A stretch of 64,000 nt of DNA from Agroathelia rolfsii (Eukaryota; Basidiomycota; Agaricomycetes; Amylocorticiales; Amylocorticiaceae), in NCBI GenBank assembly GCA_018343915.1, contig JABRWF010000008.1, positions 496,001 to 560,000 of the forward strand, read 5' to 3'. Of this stretch, positions 23,769 to 37,071 are shown piece after piece. The notes under the pieces are model-generated. The model had not been told where the DNA came from, made no database searches, and was given only the letters and a program-made list of their open reading frames with translations. The position numbers were made by a program, and so were the translations under genes. The first letter of the stretch is position 1. Each line of letters begins with the position of its first letter.

Positions 23769-25265
23769 ATCCGCAACTCCACCGACTTGGCCCACTTTCT
23801 CACCGCTTCATTTTCGCTCCTTCTGATTACCTGCGACTTAATATCTCCCGCGACATACCCATACCTCTTGCCTCATACCAACCTTCGTTCGTCATGCGAG
23901 CCATGACGCACTTGTGCTCTTCTTCGATTTTCTGGCCACTCTCAGAGTGTCCTTTTCAGTGCAACCTCCTCACCACGAACCATGCTCCATACACTTCTTC
24001 CTCATGCTATTTCATAGACAAAAGGATCCTCTTTTCGTTCGCCGTACCCCGCATCACATTGCTTTATGTTCTTCACACAATAAACAATTCGGTCTCATGC
24101 AAAATGTATCATATATTTGTAATCATTGTTTCCGTATACCTAACTCTGTTGTACAATTACCATTTATTTCTATCAAATTAAATCAGCAATCCACTTTCAT
24201 AAAGGACCCCGTCTCAGCCGAACAGCTCTACCCTAAGTCGGAGTGTCTATTGATTGGGAGCATCCTGGCTGCCATATTTATCCGAATTGACTGAGCGCCA
24301 GCGAACACCAATTGTAAAGTCCGCCTATGGTCAGACGAGGTGTGCGGATCTAACTTACGGTCTTTGAAGTACACTCGCCTGCCAACTTCTTCCATCCCTG
24401 GCTGCTGCTCTGCTTCGCTGACAGCACAACGTCTGGAGGTCTGCTGTTTGGAGTCTCATTCGTAAAGATACTTGGCTCAAAACGTTCACGATCTTCATGC
24501 ATACAAGAAAGCCCGGAGAAACTCGCCCCGGCTCCGAGTCGTCCGACTCGGACTCAGACTTGGAGTCACACCAATTCAAACTTGAAAGTTGAACGTTGAA
24601 CATTATTGTTATTGAGCTTGCCCTAGACTAAAGTTTAAGCTACTAACGCTCTATGGGTTGAATCAATAATGACCACATATGGTCTATGGCCTAACAGTAT
24701 TCCGTCGCAAGAAGCAAGTGCTATCGGGTCAATTCAAATGAGGTTCTGTCTTCGTTCAAGTCAGCCGGCTGTTCGCCGTTGCAAGCGCAACTAGAATCTT
24801 GATTTTCTTGATGCTTTGGCCTCTTGTTTCAAGTGTAATAAGCCCATACCATCACGGATCAAGCATGTCAGCAAATCAAATTTATTTGTTTCTACATCAT
24901 GATCCTTCGACAGAGTCGCTCGCCAACTCATCGGTATCGGGGCACGAATATCCAATGTAGTATGGTACCTGCTCAAACAGGCGTCCAGTCAAACATGCTT
25001 CGGAGCTATTTGCTAGCAAAAGCACTGATATCGGGTTGCGCAACACATATCCTCTCATTGCCGTTTCTATATGTATCCAGAGCATGACAGCGTAACATCA
25101 AATCTTTAAATTTGATGTTTATTTTCCTTGGGGCGGGAAAAGGAGAAAAGAAGCTATTCGTCCGACCGAGGCTAGGGCACTCGTAACAATGCCTGAGCCG
25201 CAGCATTCCAAAAATGATAACGTCCAAAAGTCATAATTTTTCAGGAGTAATACTGTACTGCGACG
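23769..25265. other. Intergenic region, no gene recognised
   Basis: Contains the MYND 3' flank, a short tract rich in GACTCGGA/GACTTGGA-like units near 24535-24570, and AT-rich DNA. No supported gene. Confidence 0.4.
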
Positions 25266-26919
25266 ATACCCATCTCGACCTATCTAGGCATACTATGCTT
25301 ACTACTTACTTCGCTCGTATCAGGTCAGCTTACTGGCTCCGTTGGGCCCACTACGAGTACAGCGTCAAAGACAGCGAAAATATGCGACGTACTTGAATAT
25401 GGTGGGACAATTTGTTTCAAGACGAGTCTTGATAAGCCTCGGTACTTCGAAAACATACCAGAGACTCGCTCACTGTTAATAGGGTATCAGGCCGGCCACT
25501 ACAAGTGCATCTACGAATTGCGTTCTCCAGCAATCGGCTTCGATGTCATACATACGTAAAGGTAGTTATGATTGGTCACTTGGGTTGCCGTGGCAGGTGG
25601 CTCTCATTGGGTACTGCAATTAGATGGTTTCATTACCAGAATAAGTGAGCCTTGGCTTATTCACATCAAATTTGTACTAGTAGTATAGCTGATAGATTCA
25701 TTCAGGCACTAATGGAAGGCGTATGTTCACAATTTAAAAACATCGACGACTTCGATTTTTCTCTTCTATCAGTGCTGGTGCGATCTAAGGAAATGGACAT
25801 CAGTGTCGAAAGTGCTAGGTGAGTCTATAGAATTATGCATTGCTATCTAGGCTGTTTTGCTGACCGATTGAATCACCTTAGGTCAAGGCTGATCCGTATT
25901 ATCAACTCGGTTAACTGGTCCTTGCATGATTTCATTCCTGTTAACTGTAAGAAACAGATCGCATATACTCCTCATGCGCAATTCAAGTGCCTGATTTCAT
26001 CTTATCATTCAAGAAAGAACGGAGAATTATAAAATTTAGTCATTTGTGGTACAGACATTGGCGGCTCTCATGGAGTAGACATTTCCTGTTAATTTATCGT
26101 TATTTGTCGTGTATTGTATTATTTTAGACAACTGGCTAATCCTTCTCTTAGGCAATAACCATTAGTTCATGACGTGGAGGTGACAAGCAGAGATGAATGT
26201 GCCACCGTCAGCAACCCTTCTTCAAACTTCCTGGTTGAGCGAATTTGGTGCAACTAGGCCGGTAGTACAGCTTGGACTCGCTGGGCGTCAACACTACTAA
26301 GTACAATCGAGAAGATCATTCATTGTAACCTCTACTCTAACGGCTGTGAAGAGATGTTTGGGATCAAAAACAACGGGGGCGGTGGTTATATTCAAAACTG
26401 TGTCTTTGAAAACTTCACCGGCCACGGAAATGCATATGGCTTATCTTTTAACCAGTACCGGAAACATATTACCGAAGGTGATAGTGTCAAACTGAACGAT
26501 CTGATATTCAAGTTACCTTGAATGACTCTTTAGTTTACACCGGGGCTGACGCATATATTACTAGAATTGGAACGGTATCGTGCCAAACGGTGTACGCTGC
26601 CCTCCATACAGATTCCTTTGTGTCGATGGCGCGTCATACACAAACATCACCCTCGAGAATGTGAATGTTTGGGCTTCGGAAGATGAGGCACTGTGCGAGT
26701 GAGAATCCGCTTATGGTACTGGGGCGTGCCTCAAACCCCGAGGGACAAAGTCGTATGCTGTTATAACAACGTTCTATAAAGCTATACTACGCCAGCTACC
26801 CTCGGGAGTGATCTTACAAGCGGCTTTCCTACCAGCATTTTTATTCTATTCCTGAAACGTTCTATCCTGGACTTCCGCAGATAACTCCTCTGGCTAAAAA
26901 TCTGGCCAAGGATCTGTAA
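25266..26919 (+). pseudogene. Rhamnogalacturonan hydrolase (GH28), copy 2, eroded
   Basis: Aligns along its length with copy 1. The signal peptide survives as IPISTYLGILCLLLTSLVSG, followed by [92 protein letters not shown] and LPQITPLAKN near the end. Copy 1's ATG is ATA here (25266-25268), so the start is lost. A CAG has become TAG at 26257-26259, and a TGA lies at 26700-26702. Several frame breaks and lost splice signals occur between 25420 and 26100. The copy shares motif order with copy 1 but differs at many bases, so the duplication is not recent. It keeps the segment that copy 1 has deleted near 14153. Confidence 0.75.
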
Positions 26920-28554
26920 AGACTGCACGGTATTCTTACCATTTCAAGGCCTATACTAACGCTCTCCTAGTGTTGATAAATTCTCAGAAAATCGCAGTCA
27001 AAAACGTAGAAAATTGAGCTCGCACTAGGGGAGCGTGAGTATATAGTTGCGTTCATGAGCGAATCCAATATGTCCAATCGTTATAGCATGGCTATGACCA
27101 TGAACGGTTTCTCTCAAAAGCCGCCTAATTACAATCGATCAATCTATTGAGCAATGGGTCCTGATACTCCCTTCGGAGTCCCTTGGATGGCCATCAAACG
27201 AAACCAAGGAAAGATTGCGTTCACTTCTTTCCCTTCATGTATCTAATTTCTTGACGTAACCGATCATTACTGCAAGAAGTGCAAATGACTTAAATAGCCC
27301 TAAAACAGCAAGACCCAGGCTGCAATAAATGGATTAGTTCATTATCTGCAATTGTCGTTCCAGTTTCAGGCAGCTATGTGAGTTTTTGTGGCACAATCGT
27401 CCCAATTTTAGGACTTTAGTTGTGAAATAGCATGCCAGTTGGGCATCGTGTCACATACACGTATACGTGTTATTAATGTTCTAGCCAAGCACAAGACAAT
27501 CTGCGATCCGGGACCGAACAGTTCTAGATCTCCAGCAGGTGCATCGTACTAATTGTCAAATGAAAATGGTAAAACAATATATGCACATGTACCACTTGCT
27601 CTGACTAGTAAGCAACAATTTAATTGCAACGTTCCATTGATTCAGACGATCCTGAGAGAAAAGAGGCGTTGTGAGAAGATGAGATGATAGATGAAATTGA
27701 AACTATGTACACAAAAAATGTATGCGAACAAGCCGGGCAGAACAATCGCGACGATGCATGTTAGATAGTACAAATGAACTGGAGGGAAAAAAGAAGGGTG
27801 GAAAAGTAGATAATGAAAAAAGAGCGAGAAGGGAGGAAACGTAATAATACACAAGGAAAACGAGATTTTCCATGACGAACCATATTAACGGGGAGATTCG
27901 GGGGAAAAGAAAATGGGATAGGAGGAAGAATTTGTACGTAAGGATAAAGAGCGAGAATGCTGGGAAAGATGCTGCGATGTTGTTGTGTTTGATTGATTGC
28001 CAAGCGACGAGAACAGGAAACTTGATTCTGTGAGATATCAATGACGAATGTGAAAAAGATATGGAGACCAAAAGAAATTGAATTGTTGTGGATGTGGGAG
28101 GGATGCGAACGTTAATATATGCAGGGATGACAATGGAAAAAGAGAAAATCAAGGTAAGATAGCGGGGAATGGGGAAGGAAGAGAGGAAAAATCGTGGTAG
28201 CGGACTTCATCATCTTCTCAAATCCAGTAAGCGGTACGAGTAAAATAGATATCGAACAGTGAGGACAGTGCGACTGGATCACCTTGTGCGATGAAAAAAA
28301 AAACATACATGATACAATATAACACAACACGCGCAGGAGAAGGACTAGATTATCGAGCCCAGCTGGCAGCGTGGGGCCGGAGGACTATGGTATAGTGTCA
28401 CGGAAACCGACGCGAGCATGTGAGGAAACAGGAATCACCACAACGACATTATACAATCGAGAATAAGAACGGAAGATGCGAATAAAGGAAAAAGAAAAAC
28501 AAGTACCCACGCAAAACAATGAAAGAAAGAAAAAGGGGGAAAGGGAAGTACAAA
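26920..28554. other. Gene-poor region and 3' flank of the DUF1752 gene
   Basis: AT-rich and stop-dense at the left. From 27650 on, the plus strand is purine-rich (GGAAAAGAAAATGGGA-like), consistent with the 3' UTR of the minus-strand gene. No gene recognised. Confidence 0.4.
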
Positions 28555-31500
28555 TTACCACCCCGAAGTATGATAGTCGTCAGCCCAACTCCTGTTACGT
28601 GCGAGCGCAGCCGCTCTCCTCTGCTCCATGAGCTCCTCCTCAGCCGTCTTAGGAGGGCGTTGCTGTTGCTGCTCGACATCTTGCTGCTTCTGTCTTCTCT
28701 GTCGCTCATCGCGACTACGCTGAGCCACGTTCGATTCGGATTCCGACGGTGCAGCTGGCGCTAGAGGTCGCAGCTGATTGCCCAGAACACTAGTGCTGTA
28801 TTGTCGCTTCGGCGGGTGACCGATCTGCCTCTCCCAGAGCAGATTTCGACGTAGACTCTCCGAAAGTTCCGTTGACATCATCTGCCGTCGCGTGGTACGT
28901 GGTGACGTGGGAGGTGGAGGTGCAGGCAGGTTCCAGGGGTGGCCCGGTGGAATTGCCAGCGCGGTGGGTGCAGGTCGCATGACATCAGGCAAGGAAGTCC
29001 TCACCGTCGGCGGCGCTACAGATGCTTGGCGACTATGATTGTTGTTCCTCGGTGATGTGGTGCCATTTCGTGCCAAGTCCCGTTTGTCGGCCATTTGCTT
29101 GAGCCTCTCAAGAGCGCCAGCTGAGGGTTTGTATGCGTTGTCAGTATTCTCGGCGTCGCTGTCGCTCTCGTCCATGTCGACATCCTCGGGCTTGCCCTTG
29201 GGACGGTATCCACCAGAAGTCCCCGGCCTGACTTGGCTGACGACACCTTGAGAGGCAACGACACTAAGTTGAGGCGCAAGTGCCACTGCCTGGCTGGATC
29301 GTGACTTCAAAGCCGGTGGCGGTACGAATGATTGTTGTGGAGGTTGTTGACGCTGACGTTGTAGTGGTGGTGGCGGTGCTTGCTGTTGTAGTTGAGGCTG
29401 GGAAACAATCCTTGAATGTTGAACCTGGCCATGCGCGGCCGAATATTGGGTCATATCCTGTGATGAGGCGGTTTGTCTGTTGGTGAAGAGATTGGGATCG
29501 GGATTCATGAGTTGAGACAGTAGGCCCGATCGCGTTCGCTGGCCGAGGTTCGAATATGATCTCTTGGGCAGCTTCTCAAACATCTCCCGCTGACGCTGAG
29601 CCTCCAATGCCGCCTGGTGCAGCCCTGCCGCATTCTTGTCTATCCGACGACGATCAGTATTAGTTTGACCAGCCCGTTGCTGTTGTGTACGACGACCACC
29701 GTTGCCTTGGGCAGGTGGCAAGTCATGCGTAGACGGTTCCTCTGATGCCCACTCATCATCGTCATCCAGATCGGTGTCCGAGTTCGATTCGTAATCGGAC
29801 GATGTGCTCGCGACAACGATCCGACGCTGGGTGTTGTTGACAGCAGCAGTGGCCAGCGCAGGATTCATAGCGGCCTCATGAACTGCCGGCATAGAGGGCG
29901 GACGCGGAACATCGGGGGCTGAAGGGACACGTGCTAGGGGTTGTACGTGGGCATGAACAGCAGGCATCGATGGCGCACGAGCCGGTGGTTTAACAGGCGC
30001 CATGGGCTGCATGGGTGGCAAGCGCCTGTTGGGCTGGGAAAGGCGCTTGGCAGCCTTGCTTGTCGTAGCGGCAGCAGGAGGGGCCTTGCCCTGTGAGACG
30101 TTGTACAGGTGTTGCGCCTGTGCAGCCAAATTCGCCATCTTGCTATTCTTCTCCTTCTCCTTCGAGCCCGTAGATGAATTCGATCCAATTTCAATCATAT
30201 TCTTGGTCGCCACACGTGGAATCTTTTCGCGCTCTGAGTTTCTTCGCTGCAGTGCAGCAGCTCGTACGTTCGAATGATGTCGTTGTAAACCAGGCCGCTT
30301 TGCTGTAGCAACCATGGCACCGCCACCCTTGCGAGCACGTTTCGTACTTGCGTGTCCATTGACGAGAGCAGCGGATGCCTGGCCAGTAGTGACGCCACGG
30401 CTAGAAGTGGCAGACACATAACTCCCCGGCTCGATACTGACCATGTCGGATTTCGGGGTATCAGCGTCTTCCGTCGCCTGTGAGGGTGAAGATGGCTCTT
30501 CTCTCTCTGGAGAGAGCTGGTCAGGAGACTGTTTAAGGAAAAACCGCTTGTCAGACGGTCTCAGCGTGCCATGGGCATCGTCGCCAACGGCCTTGGTGCC
30601 TTTATCTTCGGTTACGTTTGCCGGAGCGGATGTCACTGGCGAGGCAGACAACACAGGTCCTGAGAGATGTCTTGACGATGTTGCAGCAACCGTCGCAGGA
30701 ACGGCCGCCGGCACAGGGGGCAACAACGTGGACTGAGTTTGTGGCGGCGATATGTTGTTGAGAGTGGTAGCCGGCAACGTAGGTGTTGCCGGTGGCGTCG
30801 GATGTGGGGTGGGATTGACTACTACGACACGAGGTGCCGTTGAAGGCACGTCAGCGACCGGTAGGGTGATTTCGGGAACATTGAGCTGACGATCATCACT
30901 TGCTGCCTTAATTCCCAACACAGCACCAGCAGACAAGGGATGTGTTTGGCCAGTGGGATCCCGCTTAGGGGTGGTGGGCGGAGATTTTACGGCCGTCCGT
31001 ACCGGGAGAACTTGCTTATGCGGTATGATTGCCACCAAGGCCTCACCAACAGGGAGTTGACCAGGTCGCATTGGAAGCTTAGACAGAGCAGATAGGCGGG
31101 TTGAGGATGGACGGGAGTGTGACGAGGCCGATATCGATGGATGCGATGGTGGTGCCAGCAATCGTTGAGAATGGCGATTGCTTTGGTTAGCAAATGTATT
31201 GGTGTTCGTCGTAGAAGCTTCTAGAGTCCGGTTAGAAAAAAGGACAAGGAGTGAACAATGAATAACGAGGATAATACCTTGTGGCATATGTGAGCTGCGG
31301 GAGGTTCCATAGGAGCAGGAGGACGACCCTGAAGAATCCGAGGGGGTGGGTGGACGGTACGACGTCCAGGCCATTTCGCGATGCCAAAGACGCCAGGAGA
31401 GGTTCTGAATGCGGTGGCCTTCAGAAAGCGATTCGTAACATCGATTGGATACTAAGATGGGGGTAAATGATTTGAGATCAAAGCACTAGATGCTGAAAGA

Positions 31501-31612
31501 CATGTTCGGGCGTACAAGTACAGAGACTGATTGCGGCACTCATTCCCTTCAATTCCTTGACCTGGTCGAAGGATAGCAAGAGAACTGGCGCGGGCAGGGC
31601 ATCGGTAATCAT
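28555..31612 (-). CDS. Putative transcription-related regulator with DUF1752 (AreA/GATA-like N-terminal) and DUF3295-like regions
   Basis: Exons 31522-31612, 31278-31451 and 28555-31220 give 976 residues. Introns are 70 bp and 57 bp, the latter with a CTAAC branch site. The spliced N-terminus, around ESLSEGHRIQNLSWRLWHRE, is the DUF1752 signature seen at the N-terminus of fungal AreA-type and related nitrogen or stress regulators. The rest is mostly disordered: Pro/Ser/Thr-rich and Gln-rich, with an acidic patch SNSDTDLDDDDEW. Conserved islands are LLSQLMNPDPNLF and MMSTELSESLRRNLLWERQ near the C-terminus, typical of DUF3295. A basic/Gln coil (RRQKQQDVEQQQQRPP) precedes the end. No DNA-binding zinc finger is seen. 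It is probably a nuclear or signalling regulator; the precise role is unknown. Confidence 0.8.
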
Positions 31613-32420
31613 AATGGTACAGTGTTGAGTAAGGGTAAGGGTAGCGTCCGAGCGGAGAAAGAGGAAGAGAACACAGAGAGAAAGAGGGGCAAAGAATGAA
31701 CGAGATAAAGCAGAGCAAGGAGAAAAGAAATTGCGATGCCAGCTAGAAACACAAATAAAACAACCCAAGAGTAGGCTGCTAGTGAGACCGAGAGGAGGGG
31801 GGGAGGGAACAGGACACCGTTGTTGTGTTGCACCCAGAAAATGACGGGATTCCAGACCTTAGTCTAGATGCTGGCGGAGCCGGGAGGGAAGATGCGGGAC
31901 AGCGTCGACCGTGTCTTGCTTGCCGTCGCAGTCGTCGTCGTCGACGTCGTGGAGGAGACTAGGGGCGAAAGGCAGCCCTGGTCGTGGTCGAAGAGCAGAA
32001 GAGGCATCCCAAAGGTGGGGGAATTATCAATTTATTTTTTATGCCCAAAATGGTAGTACAAGCCCCTGTTTGCCTCGGTCTTCTGATTGGGCACGTGGCA
32101 GCCGGCCAATCATGTGCCTCGCCGAGTAGCTCCGGAGCACAGAATCCGATCCCGCCATCCGCTTCCGGTCAAGCGCCGGATGCAAAAAAAATAAATCACG
32201 TGCTCCTCCGCGCTCTCCTCTTTGCTCGGCTTGCCTCGGGCTCATCGGCGGCGTCTGCCTCGTCTCCTCAAGGCCACACAGCCAACTGTGTCCGTCGTCA
32301 CTATCGTCGTCTGGCGGCAACAGCAGGTTTTTTTTTTTTTTTTTTTCTGTGACAAAAGAAACAATTTCTTGCGACTGCAGCGGATGCAAAATGCGTTATT
32401 TGACACGTAACTATTACTCC
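31613..32420. promoter_or_regulatory. Promoter and 5' UTR region of the DUF1752 gene
   Basis: The minus strand just upstream of the start is strongly pyrimidine-rich (31620-31860), as in many fungal core promoters. Farther up lies CpG-rich DNA with ACG/CGTC triplet repeats (31930-31950) and a T run of 18 at 32329-32346. No convincing gene. Confidence 0.45.
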
Positions 32421-33285
32421 TTTATTCGCCTGACAAAGTGTACAAGAATAAAATCACTACTTGCAGCACGCCTTTTGAAGTGTAATGACGCCTGACAACA
32501 GGTGCCCCACACACTCCTTGCCAGGCCGCTTTTCAGATGCCCTTTTTTATCCTTGTATAACAGCCCTGCTCAAGCGACAGCAACACCGTGGCAATAGTAA
32601 GAAAAAGGGTCTGGATTGAAGACCATCTGGTACTCGCTTAATCTCGTGCGATGCACAATAAAATAGAGTTGTGTGCGTATACAAAACGCCGTTAACGGAG
32701 ATTCGTGCCGATCAGGCCATTCCCAGTTACAAACGTCCACCATGGTCGTGGACGTAATTGCACCGAAAATATCTACATTATGCGGTCCGTTCCAACCGTA
32801 GCGCTACTACAGCTGTACTGTCACAGATAGGTGTCTTGACCAGCTAAGCTCTCCATAACTTTCAGTCTGTTTCTCTTATCTCACCACAGGAGAACACTGA
32901 TGGATGGGTGAGAAGAAAAAATAGGCTTATAGCCGGTGCAACACAACCACCATACAGCGACGTTGGCAACCGGGGCACTTGCGCTGCGAATTCACCTCGA
33001 GATACCCGAGGAGTCCATTCATCCGCAAAGTCGACATTGCCGCTTGAACTTCTATGATGAAAAGTTTGCATCCGAGAGCCCACATTCTCGGTGAGCCAGG
33101 TATCATGCCATGATCCAAAAACCGACTAAGCAGTCAACTTATCTTTGACCGTAGCCAAGATTACATGAACTCGAGGCATCACTTAGGTGGAGTCAAGATT
33201 GCTCCAGGGCAGTGCGATGTTCCTGGAATGTTAGGTGCCGAGAATCATGCCAATTAATGACTTGACTCTCGGCATTAATGCTTCA

Positions 33286-33320
<35 letters not shown>

Positions 33321-36300
33321 AGTCTACACATGTAGTCGTTGCTCTGATGTACGTAGATAAACAGCAGGATGTATCATGATGTACGAACACCATAGCTACT
33401 ACAGCATATCCAGGACACCTTGAACATCCGCGGAGATGCTCTTTACATACATCCCTGTCACTGACCTGCATCTGGGCAGGTTTACTTACAATTAATACAT
33501 CACAAATCAGTTTGAGGGCCGGGGTACGAAAACAGCGGGGGTGAGCCCTGTTGGTACAGATCGACGCCAATTCCCCACAGCGGAGTGCCGCGTCTGAGAG
33601 CTGTGAAACGCTCAGCTGCGGGGACAAGCTCTGCAGTGGCTATAAGATCAAGCCACACAGCGGCTCATATAAGTAAAGTTACAACAGGCCGCCCAGTCAA
33701 GAGTTTCGATTTTGATTTATGATTCATGGACAGAAAGCGAAATACCTGTTATTGAGAAGTACTGCCCAGTGCCCAATCCGCGGGGTTACGACCCTAGGGA
33801 AGAGCAAGCCCATTGCCCAGCAGTTGCAGAGACAAAGCAGCAGATCCGTCCGACCATTACACTTACCAACCTACGTACTAGGATGTTGGCGTTCAGCTGG
33901 ACAAAAAGCAGTAAAGACCAAGACCATGCATAACCGCGAATATCATCCTTGTGTGACGCCGAGACGACCAAGGCCAAGTATCGGATGTCCAGGACCGAAT
34001 ACCGTCGATGTCGGTGCCAGTTGGAGACGAGAGAAAGACAAGCACCACATAAACCCACTGTCACTTGTTAGCCAATGTGTGATCAGTCATCTCTCCGGGG
34101 TGTCCGCTGCATGACTCAAGCACAGCTATTACGGACGATGCCGAAGATAATCATAATCCATCGGTGTGTCCCGAGAGACGAAAACGGCCTGAGAACGGCC
34201 AAAAATGAGCATATCTAATCTAATTGGCAGCGGCTTTCTCGGGAAGATGGGTATAGGTTTGTTTAGCAAAAGCGGTAACTTGAATCTCAGCTTGAATTAT
34301 GGTTCATCTACGATGCATGATGAGTTGCCGATGGGAGTGGAATAGCCTTGCTCACAGGATTAGTTGAATGTTCCATTACTAGGAGAGCCCCAGAGCTTTT
34401 GGAAGGATCAAGACACAATGAGAAGTCAAGAGTCCGAACGTGATATCCTTGCCAGGCAAAGACGACCCACGGATGTTAAAAAAAACAACTGATAAATAGT
34501 ACTTCCGGTCCATCAGGGTATCATCATACCACTGACACTCACACTGATACCATTCAACTTGATATTGCGAAGTTCCATCAAACGCAAGTCCAAGTGCATC
34601 AAAGAGCCACAATAGCGCCGACTTACATTAAGTAATAAGCCCAGAAGAAATGGAGAAGAAATAAAATAAAATTTGGAAACTCGAATCCACCTGCGTTGAA
34701 AGGTTTTGACTCGCGATTAAGACCGCTTCTTCTAAACTCGATCACTCGGGAACCTTTGCTATCCCCTCTCTCCTCCAAAAAAAGGGCTTCCGATCATCTT
34801 GCTGAGCGTCTTAAAGCCTAATGACATTTTGTTGAGTTCTTTTTTGTTTTTTTCTCAAACTTTACAGACGCTAGCCGTGCGGACTACTAGTCCGAGTTAC
34901 TATCTACTGATATCTAGAAGAATCGCCGCATAAGCATGTGGTTTCTTTTTTTCGGATTATAGACGGGACCGCTAATATGCCAATGCGTCGTGACAAAATG
35001 ATGTAACTAAAAAAGGCAGAATTCGCCCGTAGTTTCGCTGAAGACGTAGATATTTCTTTGATGCGTTGCTGTTTGTTACAAACCCTGCACTGGTGGGGAT
35101 AGAGCCTTAAGTAATTCCAAAATCTCTTTATTAGATGGGCTTGCAATTGTAAACGTGAAATGGAGTGCAGTCAAGAAGCAGTTTGATGATTGGTTGGGCC
35201 CGGTGGACGCACTCTTCGTCCCCAGCCACAAACGCAAATGGACAAAATTGCTTCCGAACGGATACTTTGTCCTGATTCTGTGATCATCATGATAGGGCCG
35301 CTTACCAAGGTCTTAGCTTGTTGAAAATCCATTTTTTATAGCCTTGTATATCTTAACCTGCACCACAAAGTATTGTTTAATAACACACTCCACCAAACCG
35401 CTTATATTACTGGGTGTATCGCTAAATGGCTATGATTCAGGGTTGTCAATAACATGTGGCTAGCGCGTCAAGTTACTGCTACCAGCATACTACAAGCAGG
35501 CACGTCGGAAAAACTTAGCTGAAAACACTCAATTTCAAGACAGGTGACGGCTGTCAGTAACATACTCGACCGGGAGAACCCGACTTGGAGTTCTGAACAA
35601 GTTCAAGTTTACCCACTGCCAAACCTTGTGATTACAATATGGTCTACTACAGGGCCGAACATTGACATACTGTGATGTAGCCCAGCTCTTGATATTATCA
35701 ACCAGTAAAATGATTTGATCACTCACATGTAGAAAATTACTCAAGCGGCAGGTGTGTCAGTGTATGGTCAATTTATTTTGAAAATATGCATCAAATCACC
35801 GAAAAGTCTAGTCATACAATAGGTCATGAAATAAAAATATACACAGTACGTTAGATGACGTCAAAACCAACTTAAAGACACATTTGACCCACGCCAGCCA
35901 TATAATCATGCCCACGAGATGACCCAATTCCAGAAATTATGAATCGCGAATGCTCAACGTTCAATAACGAATGTCTTGCAAATTCTAGGCTGTGCGAGCG
36001 CTCAATTAAGCGATGGATTGAAGCCGGAACGATCCTTGACCAACATACATTAAAGCCATGAGACGGCCGTTATATTACGGGTAGTTTGCGACTGATGTGA
36101 ATTGTTCATTATTATTTCTAGGGACTTAACCATGCCCGAGCGTACTTGGCCGTGCATAAACCAGACGTTGTCAGCAATGCGGCACAAAAGACCAAATTAT
36201 GTCTCAATGGCCGGGGCCTGGGACAAAATCAAACTCGTACTCGTGAGAAAAATAGAAATCTTGGCAGGGTATCCTCACTGACAGGAGTGGCTCACGTGCA

Positions 36301-36624
36301 ACACAAAAAATACCGTGTTTACGCATCTGATTCTGAAGCCAAGGTTATATTATATAGTTATAGTTGTGGTGCGGGCATTATTATTCTGGCACATGCCTTG
36401 ATGTTGGAAATATGAAATTCAGTCAATAATATAGTGAAAAATAAGTAGAGTTAGCCCGGATTCGAATGATCGAGAGCGCTCTGGCCGAGCCGGCTTACGT
36501 CGATTCCGTTGTCACAGTAGAATAATTGAACTTGGCGTCAGCTACGATATCCGCTCGAAGTTGAGGTTGATTCCGTCCCACAGAGAATATTCTTTGACGA
36601 ATAGAACTCGGATGGACTTCGAAG
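32421..36624. other. Gene-poor region
   Basis: No gene supported. It contains a poly-A tract of about 32 bases at 33288-33319, next to a small inverted repeat (TGCCGAGA ... TCTCGGCA, 33235-33273). Scattered short frames lack recognisable features. Confidence 0.4.
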
Positions 36625-37071
36625 CTAGTCGCAAGCTACTGCTACGGATAGTGAGTCTTCCTGTACATCACGCGGAACATCACAAGACAGTGCGTCCTCA
36701 TTAGTAAGTGGCGAGCCCCGGCTGATATCGAAAGCTTGGCAAAACCGAAGTCTCCGCATATCCGAGGGAAAATGGGGTGCAACTGCTTGTGCAATTTCTT
36801 TTAGGATGGCGAGCGTTTCCGAGTCGTTGAAATCAATAATATGATCCCAGATCTATAGATACCCTTACATCTTCAGACTCCTAAGCGCTCCGGGTTAGTA
36901 CCTGCTCTAGCGACTTTTCTGGTGACCCGAATATACCCGTTCGAGGCATTGCAAGTGTGTCTACTCCTGGGAAATCTGGATAGGAATGGAGATGCCAGGG
37001 TGTATCTGTAATGATTGGAAACTCAATTCTGAATATAGACATAAAGCAACCGGTCCCTTCCGTCTTTGAGA
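36625..37071 (-). pseudogene. Possible 3' exons of an unrecognised gene or gene remnant
   Basis: On the minus strand, a protein-like stretch (37071-36902, with FRIEFPIITDTPWHLHSYPD and TLAMPRTGIFGSPEKSLEQ) ends at a good donor GTACTA. A 49-bp intron (36853-36901) with a CTATAG acceptor follows, then a 75-codon exon (IWDHIIDFNDSETLAILKEI, then FPSDMRRLRFCQAFDIS) ending in TAG at 36625. The stop-free join and even composition suggest a real or recently real gene end. No upstream exon or start was found, and the family is unknown. Confidence 0.35.

Noticed and set aside
24530..24575. GACTCGGA/GACTTGGA-like tract, also near 38440 and 51170
   Set aside because: Similar short units recur but I could not define a common repeat border; may be coincidence or simple sequence.
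31984..32352. Frame upstream of the DUF1752 gene
   Set aside because: It lies in promoter DNA and ends in a poly-F run from a T homopolymer.
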